From: JBGTSJ01 sp041940305
Lineage (GTDB): Bacteria > Planctomycetota > Planctomycetia > Planctomycetales > Planctomycetaceae
NCBI GenBank assembly: GCA_041940305.1
Contig: JBGTSJ010000014.1
Location: forward strand, 130,296-194,295
Reading direction: 5' to 3'
DNA length: 64,000 bases
The position numbers were made by a program, and so were the translations under genes. Below are positions 53,232-61,262 of this stretch, one piece after another; the first letter of the stretch is position 1; each line of letters begins with the position of its first letter. The notes beneath the pieces were generated by a model. The model was not told where the DNA came from. It did no database searches and saw only the letters and a list, made by a program, of their open reading frames with translations.

Positions 53232-53358
53232 CAAGTTGATCGCCGACTGAAAAGAATCAGCCCCGGACCCTCCGCGTCACACCAGGAACCGGGCCGGCAT
53301 CCCTTCAGCCATCCATGCCAGCGGCGGCCGATGAGGCCGACTCGCTCTGAGGACCGCA

Positions 53359-53811
53359 ATGCAAGCCTTTCGCCAGCACCGCAAACCTGCGTCGGAACGG
53401 GACGGAGCCGCCCTCGTGGAGACGGCGCTCGTCCTGCCCATCTTCTTCATGATCGTGCTGGGCATCATCGAGTTCGGCCGCGCGATGATGGTGGCACAGT
53501 TGCTGACCAACGGAGCGCGCGAAGGGACGCGGGTCGCCATCATGCCGGGCTCCACGAACGCCGAGGTCGAAGCTGCGGTCAAAGACTTCGTGACCAGTTC
53601 CGTCGGAGTCGCGGCGAACAAGGTGACCGTGACCACCACAGTGACGCCTGCCGCCGGAAATCCGAATCCCGGCAACAACGTGGCCCTGGCGAACAAACGC
53701 GACCTCTGCACTGTTGAGGTCAAGGTGGCCTTTTCCGACGTGGACTACCTGCCCGGAAAGTTTCTGGGAGGCAGCCAGCTGATCGGTCAGAGCGCAATGC
53801 GCCACGAATAG
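53359..53811 (+). CDS. TadE-like minor pilin protein
   Basis: A 150-residue protein with the TadE signature: GAALVETALVLPIFFMIVLG IIEFGRAMMVAQLL, i.e. a Glu five residues into the hydrophobic segment, as in type IV prepilin-like proteins. The remainder is a globular extracytoplasmic part (REGTRVAIMPGSTNAEVEAA). It ends GQSAMRHE, a tail shared with the next gene. TadE-like pseudopilins take part in Flp pilus assembly. Here no tadA, tadV or flp gene is visible. Confidence 0.9.
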   Translation: MQAFRQHRKPASERDGAALVETALVLPIFFMIVLGIIEFGRAMMVAQLLTNGAREGTRVAIMPGSTNAEVEAAVKDFVTSSVGVAANKVTVTTTVTPAAGNPNPGNNVALANKRDLCTVEVKVAFSDVDYLPGKFLGGSQLIGQSAMRHE

Positions 53812-53885
53812 CGGCTGCGCAGCGCCGGTCGTGCGGCTCGGTTGCCAGCGGGCAACATCAATCTTGAGCGCCGCTGCCAAATTCC

Positions 53886-53930
53886 TGCACGTTGCGGAGA
53901 AACCCTCACGAATCCGTGCAGAATTCTCCG
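53886..53930 (+). other. Candidate H-type pseudoknot in the spacer between tadE-like genes
   Basis: TGCACG (53886-53891) pairs with CGTGCA (53915-53920). CGGAGAA (53895-53901) pairs with TTCTCCG (53924-53930). The order A-B-A'-B' gives a pseudoknot topology. The 270-base spacer is unusually long for this operon. Without comparative data this is only a structural possibility. Confidence 0.35.
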
Positions 53931-54081
53931 ACTGCTCCACTTTTCTCGTCCTAGCTTTGGGATGAAGCAGCAGTCGAGGCGCATTCCCGGCGCAGTGTGT
54001 GGCGGGGAGCAATGTCCGCTGCCTCACGCCGGCCTCGATGACAGTCCGGCGCGATGACCTTCGCGTCCAGGGAGACGCAGC

Positions 54082-54555
54082 ATGCGGCGGCAGAGCAGAG
54101 CTTGGAAACCGGAGCACCGCAGCGGCGCCACCATCGTCGAGATGGCGGTCGTCGTGCCGGTGTTCGCCGTATTCCTGGCCGCCATCATGGAGTTCGGCCA
54201 TGCGTTTCTGGTGGTCGGGACACTGAATGCAGCCGCCAAGCAGGCCGCGCGCTTCGGAGCCGTAGACGGCATTACGACGGCCGAGGTCACCGCGCGGGTC
54301 AACGAGATTCTGGATTCGGCCTTCGATGCGTCGCAGACCACGGTGTTTGTGAAGGACGCGAGCGTGTTCGACGCATCATCGCCGCCGTCCAACATTGATT
54401 ACACGGCGTTGCCCAACATCGAGCTCTCGACGGCTGAGCGCCGTCAGCTGTACGTCGTGCGGGTGGAAGTGGACTACAACGACGTCGCGCTGATGCCTCC
54501 ATTCTGGGCGAAGGACCTGAAGCTGTACGGTCAGTCCGTCATGCGTCACGAGTAA
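54082..54555 (+). CDS. TadE-like minor pilin protein
   Basis: A 157-residue protein of the TadE family: SGATIVEMAVVVPVFAVFLA AIMEFGHAF is the hydrophobic prepilin-like segment with a Glu at its start. The C-terminal part ends GQSVMRHE, the same tail as the upstream paralog. The middle segment (FVKDASVFDASSPPSN) is unique. It is probably a paralog produced by tandem duplication. ATG at 54082 follows GGGAGACGC. Confidence 0.9.
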   Translation: MRRQSRAWKPEHRSGATIVEMAVVVPVFAVFLAAIMEFGHAFLVVGTLNAAAKQAARFGAVDGITTAEVTARVNEILDSAFDASQTTVFVKDASVFDASSPPSNIDYTALPNIELSTAERRQLYVVRVEVDYNDVALMPPFWAKDLKLYGQSVMRHE

Positions 54556-54582
54556 GCGGAAAAGGACCGGGAGGGCGAACCC

Positions 54583-55074
54583 ATGCGAAGACAACGATCC
54601 GAATCTGGAGTTCCTCAGCGGCGGGCAGGTGCCGCCGCGGTCGAATTCGCCGTGCTGGTGCCGTTGTTCCTGATGCTGGTGATGGGCACCTGGGAGATGG
54701 GCTCGGCGTTGACGGCGGGAACCAAGATGGCGGCCGCGGTCCGCGAAGGGGGCCGGCTGGCGTCCATGGACTATGAAGAGAACCTGGGCAGCGGGCAGAC
54801 CGCCAACCAGAAGGTCGAGCAGGACATCAAGAACTTCCTGACGGCCTCAAGCATCCCCGGCAACAAAGTGACGGTCACGATTACGCACGCCGACGGACCG
54901 ACCGCCGGCCAGACCTTCAACCTTCAGGATCCAGCGAACTATCTGAAACTCTTTCGGATTACCGCGTCCGTCGAATACGAGGACATCAGTTCGTTCCCGC
55001 TGGATTACATGGCCGGAGAGACCGTGGAAGCCTCTCTGGTGTTCCGCATGGGCCGCGTCTCAATGGGCCAGTAG
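54583..55074 (+). CDS. TadE-like minor pilin protein
   Basis: A 163-residue protein with the TadE-type N-terminus AGAAAVEFAVLVPLFLMLVM GTWEMGSALTAG, again with Glu at the start of the hydrophobic stretch. Following residues (TKMAAAVREGGRLASMDYEE) are also family-like. The C-terminus differs from the other two (VFRMGRVSMGQ). It begins 27 bases after its neighbour, so the two are cotranscribed. Confidence 0.9.
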   Translation: MRRQRSESGVPQRRAGAAAVEFAVLVPLFLMLVMGTWEMGSALTAGTKMAAAVREGGRLASMDYEENLGSGQTANQKVEQDIKNFLTASSIPGNKVTVTITHADGPTAGQTFNLQDPANYLKLFRITASVEYEDISSFPLDYMAGETVEASLVFRMGRVSMGQ

Positions 55075-55142
55075 CCGCGCGGCATGAAGCCTTCTTGAAT
55101 TAGCCAGACACCTACGGACTCCCTACTCAGAGATTGGCACCA

Positions 55143-57080
55143 ATGATCCGCATCAAGACTTACCGCCGGCTGTGGCACGACGAGGACTGCGGCGCCGCGC
55201 GCCGCGGGAGTTTCATGACGCTGGGCCTCTTCTGCCTGGTGGCCTGCATGACGTTTGTGGCCTTCTCCGTGGACGTCGGGATGATCTCGCTCACGCAGAC
55301 ACGGATGCAGAACGCCGTGGACTCGGCCGCACTCGCGGCGGCGATGGAGATCACCTACGCCGTGGAGAACGCAGGTGAGGACGTGGACGACGTCATCCTC
55401 TACGCCCAGACCCAGGCCGCGGCCAAGGCGGTGGAGGTCGCGGCGCTCAACGGCGTCTACGTGGATCCGACAAACGACGTGTACTTCGGCCACCGCAGCC
55501 ATAACGACGCGACGGGCGAGTGGAGCATTCAGTGGGGCGCTACTCCCTCGAACGTGGTGAAAGTGGTGGCCCGGCGCGACAACGACGACGTGACGGCTCC
55601 CGACGGCAAGCTGCAGTTGCTGTTCGCGGGCGTGAATGGCGACGACTCCGCCACCATCAAATCGGCTGCCGTCGCCTACGTCGAGGCCCGGGATATCGTC
55701 ACGGTCCTGGACTTCTCTCGCTCCATGAACTTCGACAGCTTCTTTGCCAGCGAATATGAGAATCCCAGCGCCTATATGCCACAGGCGGAACTGGAAGCGA
55801 ACATGCTCAAGGTGTGGCAGGATCTGGGATCGCCTCAATGGGGAAACATGGGATGGACCCCGAACTGGGTCACGATCCCGGGTCAGCCCGAAGTCGGGCC
55901 GATTCCCCACATCAAGGTGACGTTTAAGGGGTACTCCGTGGACATCGTGTCGACGAAGGACCTCTCCAACGTCGTGCTCGAGTTCTTTAACGGTAATAAG
56001 TACAAGTTTGATGGTCTGACTGGGAAGACCGGCACGTTCCAGGGCACGGGATCGAACAATGGCCAATTGATCAAGAAGTGCTGGGTCAAGTCCGGAACCA
56101 ACGCCAGCAGCGATGGGCCGGGATACGGTGAGAAGTTCGATTTCTACGACAACAACACGATCAAGAAAGGCCTGGGACTGGTTGGTGTGCCATATCCCTA
56201 CCCGGTCGGCAGCTGGGACAACTTCATCGAGATGTGCCGGGACCACAGCTCCTCCATGACCAGCTACTATCAGTCGGAAGTCAGCTCAAAAGGCTACCGG
56301 CGTAAGTTCGGCGCGATGCTGATGATCCAGTACCTCCTGCGATTCGAGCCGGGGCACTGGGAAACTCCCGACCTCTGGAAGACTCGGCACTATCCGTTTA
56401 CCTCCGTCAAGAACGGCGAGAAACTGTTCTGCGAGTTTCTCGACGATCTGAGCTTTGGCGATCAGCTGGGACTTGTCAGCTACGACACGTCGCACCGAGT
56501 GGAAACGACGCTGAGTGGGGCGGGGTTGCCCACGGTGAATATCGCCGGCGACCCGATCTCCGAGGATTATGACGCCGTCTGGCAGATGATCCATCACAAG
56601 CAGGCCGCCCATTACAACTACGCGACCAACATGGGCGGCGGCCTGAAGGACGCCAAATGGCTGCTCGACAACCACAAGCGGGCCGGCGCCCGTCCGACCA
56701 TCCTGCTGATGACCGACGGCAATACCAACACGATGGACAGCGGTGAGTCGTCGTCGCTGCCGGCCGGCTGGAACTGGGACACGCTGTTCGACTATGACGA
56801 CAACGGCGTCCGCGACTATGAGACCAGCAACTCGCAGAAGCGGTACGTCCTCAAAGTGGCAAAGCAGTGCGTGGACAACGGCTTCACGATTCACACGATG
56901 AGTGTGGGGGCCGACGCCGACCGCGATCTGATGGAAGCCATCGCCTGGCTGGGGCGCGGGATCTACATCGAGGTCCCCGGCGGCACGAGCGTGACCGAGA
57001 TGGAGGACGACGTGAAGGAAGCGTTCCGCCGGATCGCCGCCTTCGTGCCTCCCGCCAAACTGCTTAACCCGGCCGAGTAA
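55143..57080 (+). CDS. TadG-like protein with von Willebrand factor A domain
   Basis: A 645-residue protein. The N-terminus is TadG-like: SFMTLGLFCLVACMTFVAFS, then VDVGMISLTQTRMQNAVDSA. The vWA domain begins near residue 185 (DIVTVLDFSRSMN), with the MIDAS motif D-x-S-x-S at about 190-194. It is interrupted by an insertion of roughly 200 residues. It resumes at GYRRKFGAMLMIQYLLRF and contains LLMTDGNTNTMDSGE and the C-terminal GADADRDLMEAI. Such proteins are involved in adhesion or in pilus assembly. The frame starts at TTG 55134; ATG at 55143 is my choice. A bidirectional terminator follows. Confidence 0.88.
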   Translation: MIRIKTYRRLWHDEDCGAARRGSFMTLGLFCLVACMTFVAFSVDVGMISLTQTRMQNAVDSAALAAAMEITYAVENAGEDVDDVILYAQTQAAAKAVEVAALNGVYVDPTNDVYFGHRSHNDATGEWSIQWGATPSNVVKVVARRDNDDVTAPDGKLQLLFAGVNGDDSATIKSAAVAYVEARDIVTVLDFSRSMNFDSFFASEYENPSAYMPQAELEANMLKVWQDLGSPQWGNMGWTPNWVTIPGQPEVGPIPHIKVTFKGYSVDIVSTKDLSNVVLEFFNGNKYKFDGLTGKTGTFQGTGSNNGQLIKKCWVKSGTNASSDGPGYGEKFDFYDNNTIKKGLGLVGVPYPYPVGSWDNFIEMCRDHSSSMTSYYQSEVSSKGYRRKFGAMLMIQYLLRFEPGHWETPDLWKTRHYPFTSVKNGEKLFCEFLDDLSFGDQLGLVSYDTSHRVETTLSGAGLPTVNIAGDPISEDYDAVWQMIHHKQAAHYNYATNMGGGLKDAKWLLDNHKRAGARPTILLMTDGNTNTMDSGESSSLPAGWNWDTLFDYDDNGVRDYETSNSQKRYVLKVAKQCVDNGFTIHTMSVGADADRDLMEAIAWLGRGIYIEVPGGTSVTEMEDDVKEAFRRIAAFVPPAKLLNPAE

Positions 57081-57107
57081 TCGACCGCTGATCGCGACTC
57101 AACGACC

Positions 57108-57140
57108 AAAGCCCACGGGTGCAACTCGTGGGCTTTCTTG
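57108..57140. terminator. Bidirectional intrinsic terminator
   Basis: AAAGCCCACG (57108-57117) and CGTGGGCTTT (57127-57136) form a ten-base stem followed by CTTG on the plus strand; on the minus strand the stem also ends in TTT. It separates the end of the Tad-like operon from the convergent GNAT gene. Confidence 0.9.
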
Positions 57141-57151
57141 TTGGCGCGCGG

Positions 57152-57679
57152 TCAATGCTCGGAGCGCGTCTGGAGGAAGAGCGCCTTCTTTTCGCCGGGG
57201 AGGGTGAAATTGAAGCCACACGAGAGGAAGAAGTTCTCCTCGGACGTGATGGCCATCACTTCAAAGACGTGCCGGTCACGGGCGAGCGTGACGCAGGCCT
57301 GGACCAGCAGCTTGCCGATGCCGCGCCCCTGATACTCCGGCGCGACGCAGAGGCTGCGGACCTCGGCGAACTTCGGCGAGAAGATCTCCAGCGTTGCGAA
57401 GCCGACGAGGCGCTGGTCGCACTCGGCGACGAATCCCGTCGGGAGGAGTTCGCCCAGTTCGTCGGAGGTGCGCCGCAACAGCTTGCCGGCGCGGACGAAC
57501 GGCTCAATGAACTCCAGCAGCGCATCCAGATCCGCCGGGCGGGCGGCGCGAATCGTGACGTCGGGAATCGTCTGTTCCACGCCGGGAGCCATTCGGATGA
57601 GTGTGCTGTCGGGCGGAGTTCGGAACCCGTCCTGAGCGACTGCAGGCCCGACCTGGGAGGTCCGGCCGACGAATTTCAT
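57152..57679 (-). CDS. GNAT N-acetyltransferase (ArgA-like)
   Basis: A 175-residue acetyltransferase. After about 40 non-conserved residues the GNAT fold starts at VTIRAARPADLDALLEFIEP, with the acetyl-CoA loop APEYQGRGIGKLLVQACVTL. The tail VFEVMAITSEENFFLSCGFN and ALFLQTR resemble the acetyltransferase part of N-acetylglutamate synthase (ArgA). If so, it would make N-acetylglutamate for arginine synthesis. The start ATG at 57679 overlaps the stop of the GroES-like gene (ATGA); an alternative ATG at 57592 would drop 29 residues. Coupling to a chaperonin-like gene is odd. Confidence 0.88.
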   Translation of the reverse strand: MKFVGRTSQVGPAVAQDGFRTPPDSTLIRMAPGVEQTIPDVTIRAARPADLDALLEFIEPFVRAGKLLRRTSDELGELLPTGFVAECDQRLVGFATLEIFSPKFAEVRSLCVAPEYQGRGIGKLLVQACVTLARDRHVFEVMAITSEENFFLSCGFNFTLPGEKKALFLQTRSEH

Positions 57680-58047
57680 TCGTCGTCGCCGTCAGTGCGT
57701 CCGTTGGTCTCGTCCAGTTCTCCGGATGACTTCGACTTGGACGACTTCTTCGCCGGCTTGGCCCGGCGGAAGACCGCGACCACGTCGTCGATCGGCACGA
57801 CGAACAGCACGTTGTCCGGCTCAAAATCGACCGGGATGGCGTGCTTGGGATTGAACAGCACCTTGTCGTATTTGCGGACGGGGAACAGCTCGTCGCTGGC
57901 GACTTCGGCGCTGATCTCCACGACACGGCCGGTGATCGTGGGGATTTCGGCCTTGTCGGGCAGCACGATGCCGCCGCGGGTCGCATGCCGGCTCTCGTCC
58001 TTGCGGATGAGGATGCGGGGACCAAGTGGCTCAACGAAGTGGTTCAC
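57676..58047 (-). CDS. GroES-like co-chaperonin family protein
   Basis: A 123-residue protein with a GTG start at 58047 (AGGA 9 bases upstream). The fold matches GroES: VEPLGPRILIRKDESR, mobile-loop region with GGIVLPDKAEIP, then TGRVVEISAEVASDE and YDKVLFNPKHAIPVDFEPD. A basic and acidic tail (KPAKKSSKSKSSGELDE) after residue 105 is not part of GroES. No groEL lies in the window. It may be a divergent, specialised member. A longer open frame up to 58146 lacks support. Coupled by ATGA to the GNAT gene. Confidence 0.85.
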   Translation of the reverse strand: MNHFVEPLGPRILIRKDESRHATRGGIVLPDKAEIPTITGRVVEISAEVASDELFPVRKYDKVLFNPKHAIPVDFEPDNVLFVVPIDDVVAVFRRAKPAKKSSKSKSSGELDETNGRTDGDDE

Positions 58048-58192
58048 GGGAGTGTCCTGCGCGAAATGGGGCCGGTCGATCGTGATCGCGGGAGGCCGAT
58101 TTCGACGCCTCAGCCTCGACGCGTTCCCATTATACGCGCGGGGCAAACGGCGCGCGTACGGAATTTGGAGCGTTGCGCCGGGGATGTCAAGC

Positions 58193-60955
58193 TCACACGG
58201 CGGGACGGACGGAATTCCGGTCCCGTTCGTTCCCCTGGAAGCGGACGTGCGGGACGGCGCGATGCGGCTGGGCGGGAGGCTCGTCGGTCTTCAGGCGCAC
58301 CGGCACAGAACGCTCCAGCAGGGCTCCGAGCGGACCAGCCAGCATCGCCGGCAGCAGGATCAGATCGGCGAAAAGTGCGGCCGCGATCAGGGCCGACATC
58401 AGCCAGCCGAACCGGCTCACCAGCACCAGGTCGGCCGGAGCGAGCATCAGCAGGCCGATGCCGACGGCGATGCTCGTCTGCCACATGGCGGGTCCGCAGT
58501 GGGCCAACGCCTCCATGACGGCCCGCTGACGCGTGTGGCCGCGGCGCAGCCCCTCACGGAACCAGGTGAGCAGGTGGAGGGTTCCGTCGACGGCGATCCC
58601 CAGCGCCACGGAGGCGGTGATCATGGCTCCGACGTCGATCCGCTCGCCGCACCAGGCCGCCATGCCGAACACAAAGCCGATCGGCAGGACGTTGGGCAGC
58701 ATGCTGATCAGGGCTGCGAGCGGATTGCGGAGCATGACGACGATGACAGTCCCGATCATGAAGAACGCCAGGGCGAAGCTCTTCACCAGGCTGCGGACGA
58801 TGGCCTTCTGCGTGCGGTCGAACAGCGGAGCCGTGCCCGTAATCACGTGGCCCGTACCGGCGTGATAGCGGGTCACCGAACGAATCGACTCGCTCAACTC
58901 GGCAGACAGCCGCCCGTAGTCGACGTCGGAGAGGAGCTCGGCATGGGCCGTAATTTTCCACAACTCGTCCCCCGCCTGGTTGAGGCCGGCGTCCCCCGGC
59001 TCGATCCAGTCGTGGGCTTCGGCGGCGACCACGAGGAAATCGGACGTGCCGTGCTGGCTGCCGTCCTTGATGCGCCGCTCGGTCTCGTTGGAGCGGCGGT
59101 TGTAGAGAATCCGCGTGCGGGTCTTGGCGTCGGAACCCGGGTCTTCGTGCACCGGGAGAAAGTCGGCGAGCGACAGGGCGCCGGAAATCTCCGGATGCTG
59201 GCGGACCTGCTGTTCGATGGCGCGGACGATCTCCAGCCGCTGCAGGAAGCGGAGGTTCTCCTGCGATTCGGGACTGAAGCGGACCACGACGTCGATCGGC
59301 GTGATGCCCGCCAGGTTCTCTTCAATGAAGTGATAGTCGCGGATCAGCCGTGCATCTTCGGGAAAGTTGCGGACGACTTTGGTTTCCGTCTGGAACCGCC
59401 CGAGTCCCGCGATGCCGCCGGCGAAGATCAGACAGCAGCCCGCGGTGACGAGCCACGGCCGGCGGGAGAGAGCCGCGCCCAGCGCGAGCCAGCGGGTGTT
59501 GTCGGCCGGCGCGATGGCGTCCACCTGCAACCGGGTCGCCTGGAGGAGCGCCGGCAATCCGTACAGGATCACGCCCAGTCCGATCAGACACCCGGCGGCG
59601 GCATAGATGCCGAACTGCCGCACGGGACTGAGCGAGCTGGCGGTCAGCGTGAGAAAGCCGATGGCGGTGGTGACGCTGGCCAGCAGGCAGGGCTGTTTGG
59701 CCATCTGCACCGCGCGGGAGATTGCGGTGCGCGGGTCATCGGCTGCCGCGTGCCGCCAGTAGTTGGCGACGTGGATCGCGCCGCTGAGCGCCAGCACCAT
59801 CAGCAGCGTGGGCATCACCAGAAGCACCATGTTCATCGAACTGCCGGTGAGCGGCACCAGAGCGACGCCGAGCAGCGTGGCGAAGTACGTCGCCCCGATC
59901 ACCAGCGCCCCCAGCCGCAGGCTGCGCAGGAAGTAGAGAGCCAGCGCGATACCGACAAGCCCAGAGAGCAGCAGCACGGACCGCTGGCTGAGCTTGTAGA
60001 CGGGGACCGTGCGATTCCAGGCGGCTGCTTTCACGCCGCGGTTCAGCTCCACCAGCGCGACCGGCCGTCCTCCCAGATGCAGCGCATCATCCGACACGCC
60101 CGCGGCAATCGCGGCCTCGCGAACCGACGTGACCGCATTGGTCAGCTCCGCTTTGCCGGCCTCCGAGAGCGTGACGGCGACGGCGACGGGAGAGCCGGTG
60201 GCGAGGAAGCAATCGGACACCAGCTTGCGCCCGGCCGGTTCGTTGCGGGTCGGGAAGTCGGTGAGCGACGTCGCCAACTGCCGGAACTCCTCCACCACCG
60301 GGGATGCCGGCTGGAAGCCCCGCCAGCCGATCTGCAGGTCGTGGGGCGGGATCGCCGCCACGGCCGAGGTATCGATTTCCTCCTGGTCGCCGTCGGCGGC
60401 CCAGGCTTCGACGGCCGGGCCGATCTCCAGCTCCAGTCCCAGTTGTTCGCGAGCGCGTTCGGTCAGCAGCCGCAACGTGGCGTCGCGTGAATCGCGTCCG
60501 GCGTCGGTCAGGCGCAGTTTGAGTCCGCCGGTCCCGATGAGCACACCTTCCAGTCGCTGCGCCGCATCGGCGGGAGCGACGTTGTGCTCGGTCATGCGGA
60601 CCAGTACATCGCCCGGCGTCAGCACGGATTTCACGTACGGCACGCCGCCGCGCCGAACGCCGTCGGCGTCCACCGTGCCGAGCAGCTTCTCGCTGAGCAC
60701 CGGGATCCGCGGGTCATCGAGCGTGCTGCCGTCCCAGGTGACGAGGATGCGATCCTCGGTGGGAAACTGCTCGCAGTACCAGGCATAGATGCGTCCGTCC
60801 GGGTCATCGGCCGGCAGCCAGGCCTCGACGTCGTTCTCCAGATGGATTCCGCGCAGGGACAGAAGCGCCAGCGGGGCCGTGAACGCCATCGCAGCAAGGA
60901 CCCACAGCGCCAGTCCCTGGCCCCAGGCATCCCGCTTCTCGAAGAAATTTCGCAT
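58193..60955 (-). CDS. MMPL/RND-superfamily transporter
   Basis: A 920-residue inner membrane exporter with the MMPL arrangement: one N-terminal helix, a large extracytoplasmic domain (about 30-330), a set of about five helices (SVLLLSGLVGIALALYFLRS and following), a second periplasmic domain, then a second set. The GIYAAAGCLIGLGVILYGLP segment and the C-terminal SVALGIAVDGTLHLLTWFRE (conserved Asp in the proton-relay helix) fit the family. Related proteins export lipids or hydrophobic compounds such as hopanoids. The ATG at 60955 starts directly before the first helix. It lies downstream of the OleA-like gene on the same strand. Confidence 0.92.
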   Translation of the reverse strand: MRNFFEKRDAWGQGLALWVLAAMAFTAPLALLSLRGIHLENDVEAWLPADDPDGRIYAWYCEQFPTEDRILVTWDGSTLDDPRIPVLSEKLLGTVDADGVRRGGVPYVKSVLTPGDVLVRMTEHNVAPADAAQRLEGVLIGTGGLKLRLTDAGRDSRDATLRLLTERAREQLGLELEIGPAVEAWAADGDQEEIDTSAVAAIPPHDLQIGWRGFQPASPVVEEFRQLATSLTDFPTRNEPAGRKLVSDCFLATGSPVAVAVTLSEAGKAELTNAVTSVREAAIAAGVSDDALHLGGRPVALVELNRGVKAAAWNRTVPVYKLSQRSVLLLSGLVGIALALYFLRSLRLGALVIGATYFATLLGVALVPLTGSSMNMVLLVMPTLLMVLALSGAIHVANYWRHAAADDPRTAISRAVQMAKQPCLLASVTTAIGFLTLTASSLSPVRQFGIYAAAGCLIGLGVILYGLPALLQATRLQVDAIAPADNTRWLALGAALSRRPWLVTAGCCLIFAGGIAGLGRFQTETKVVRNFPEDARLIRDYHFIEENLAGITPIDVVVRFSPESQENLRFLQRLEIVRAIEQQVRQHPEISGALSLADFLPVHEDPGSDAKTRTRILYNRRSNETERRIKDGSQHGTSDFLVVAAEAHDWIEPGDAGLNQAGDELWKITAHAELLSDVDYGRLSAELSESIRSVTRYHAGTGHVITGTAPLFDRTQKAIVRSLVKSFALAFFMIGTVIVVMLRNPLAALISMLPNVLPIGFVFGMAAWCGERIDVGAMITASVALGIAVDGTLHLLTWFREGLRRGHTRQRAVMEALAHCGPAMWQTSIAVGIGLLMLAPADLVLVSRFGWLMSALIAAALFADLILLPAMLAGPLGALLERSVPVRLKTDEPPAQPHRAVPHVRFQGNERDRNSVRPAV

Positions 60956-61262
60956 GTGCGTGCTCGCGGACGGCGCCCGCGCACGGCGGGACGACATCCA
61001 TGTCGGTGGAAGAGGGCCGCGAAAGGTCCCGGCCATGTTGCCTGCAAAGGGGACCATCGGCCGGACTTGCGCGTGGGCGCGTCAAATCGGGCCGGGCCGC
61101 CGCTGCGCGCCGGTCCTCTTCTGTGATCGTCACCCGGCGCGCCGCAACTTGCCGCGTCGTCAGCGAGGAATGAAATCAGCAGTCAGATGGCAACGGGAAT
61201 GCCGATGCGGTCGGCGCTGCAGCGCCCATAGTCGGGAGAACCCGCGCAAAGTTTGCGGGCGA

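Noticed and set aside
57119..60490. 1123-codon plus-strand open frame opposite the MMPL transporter, GroES-like and GNAT genes
   Set aside because: Composition is that of an antisense shadow (Arg/Gly/Gln-rich, no fold pattern) and it crosses three real genes.
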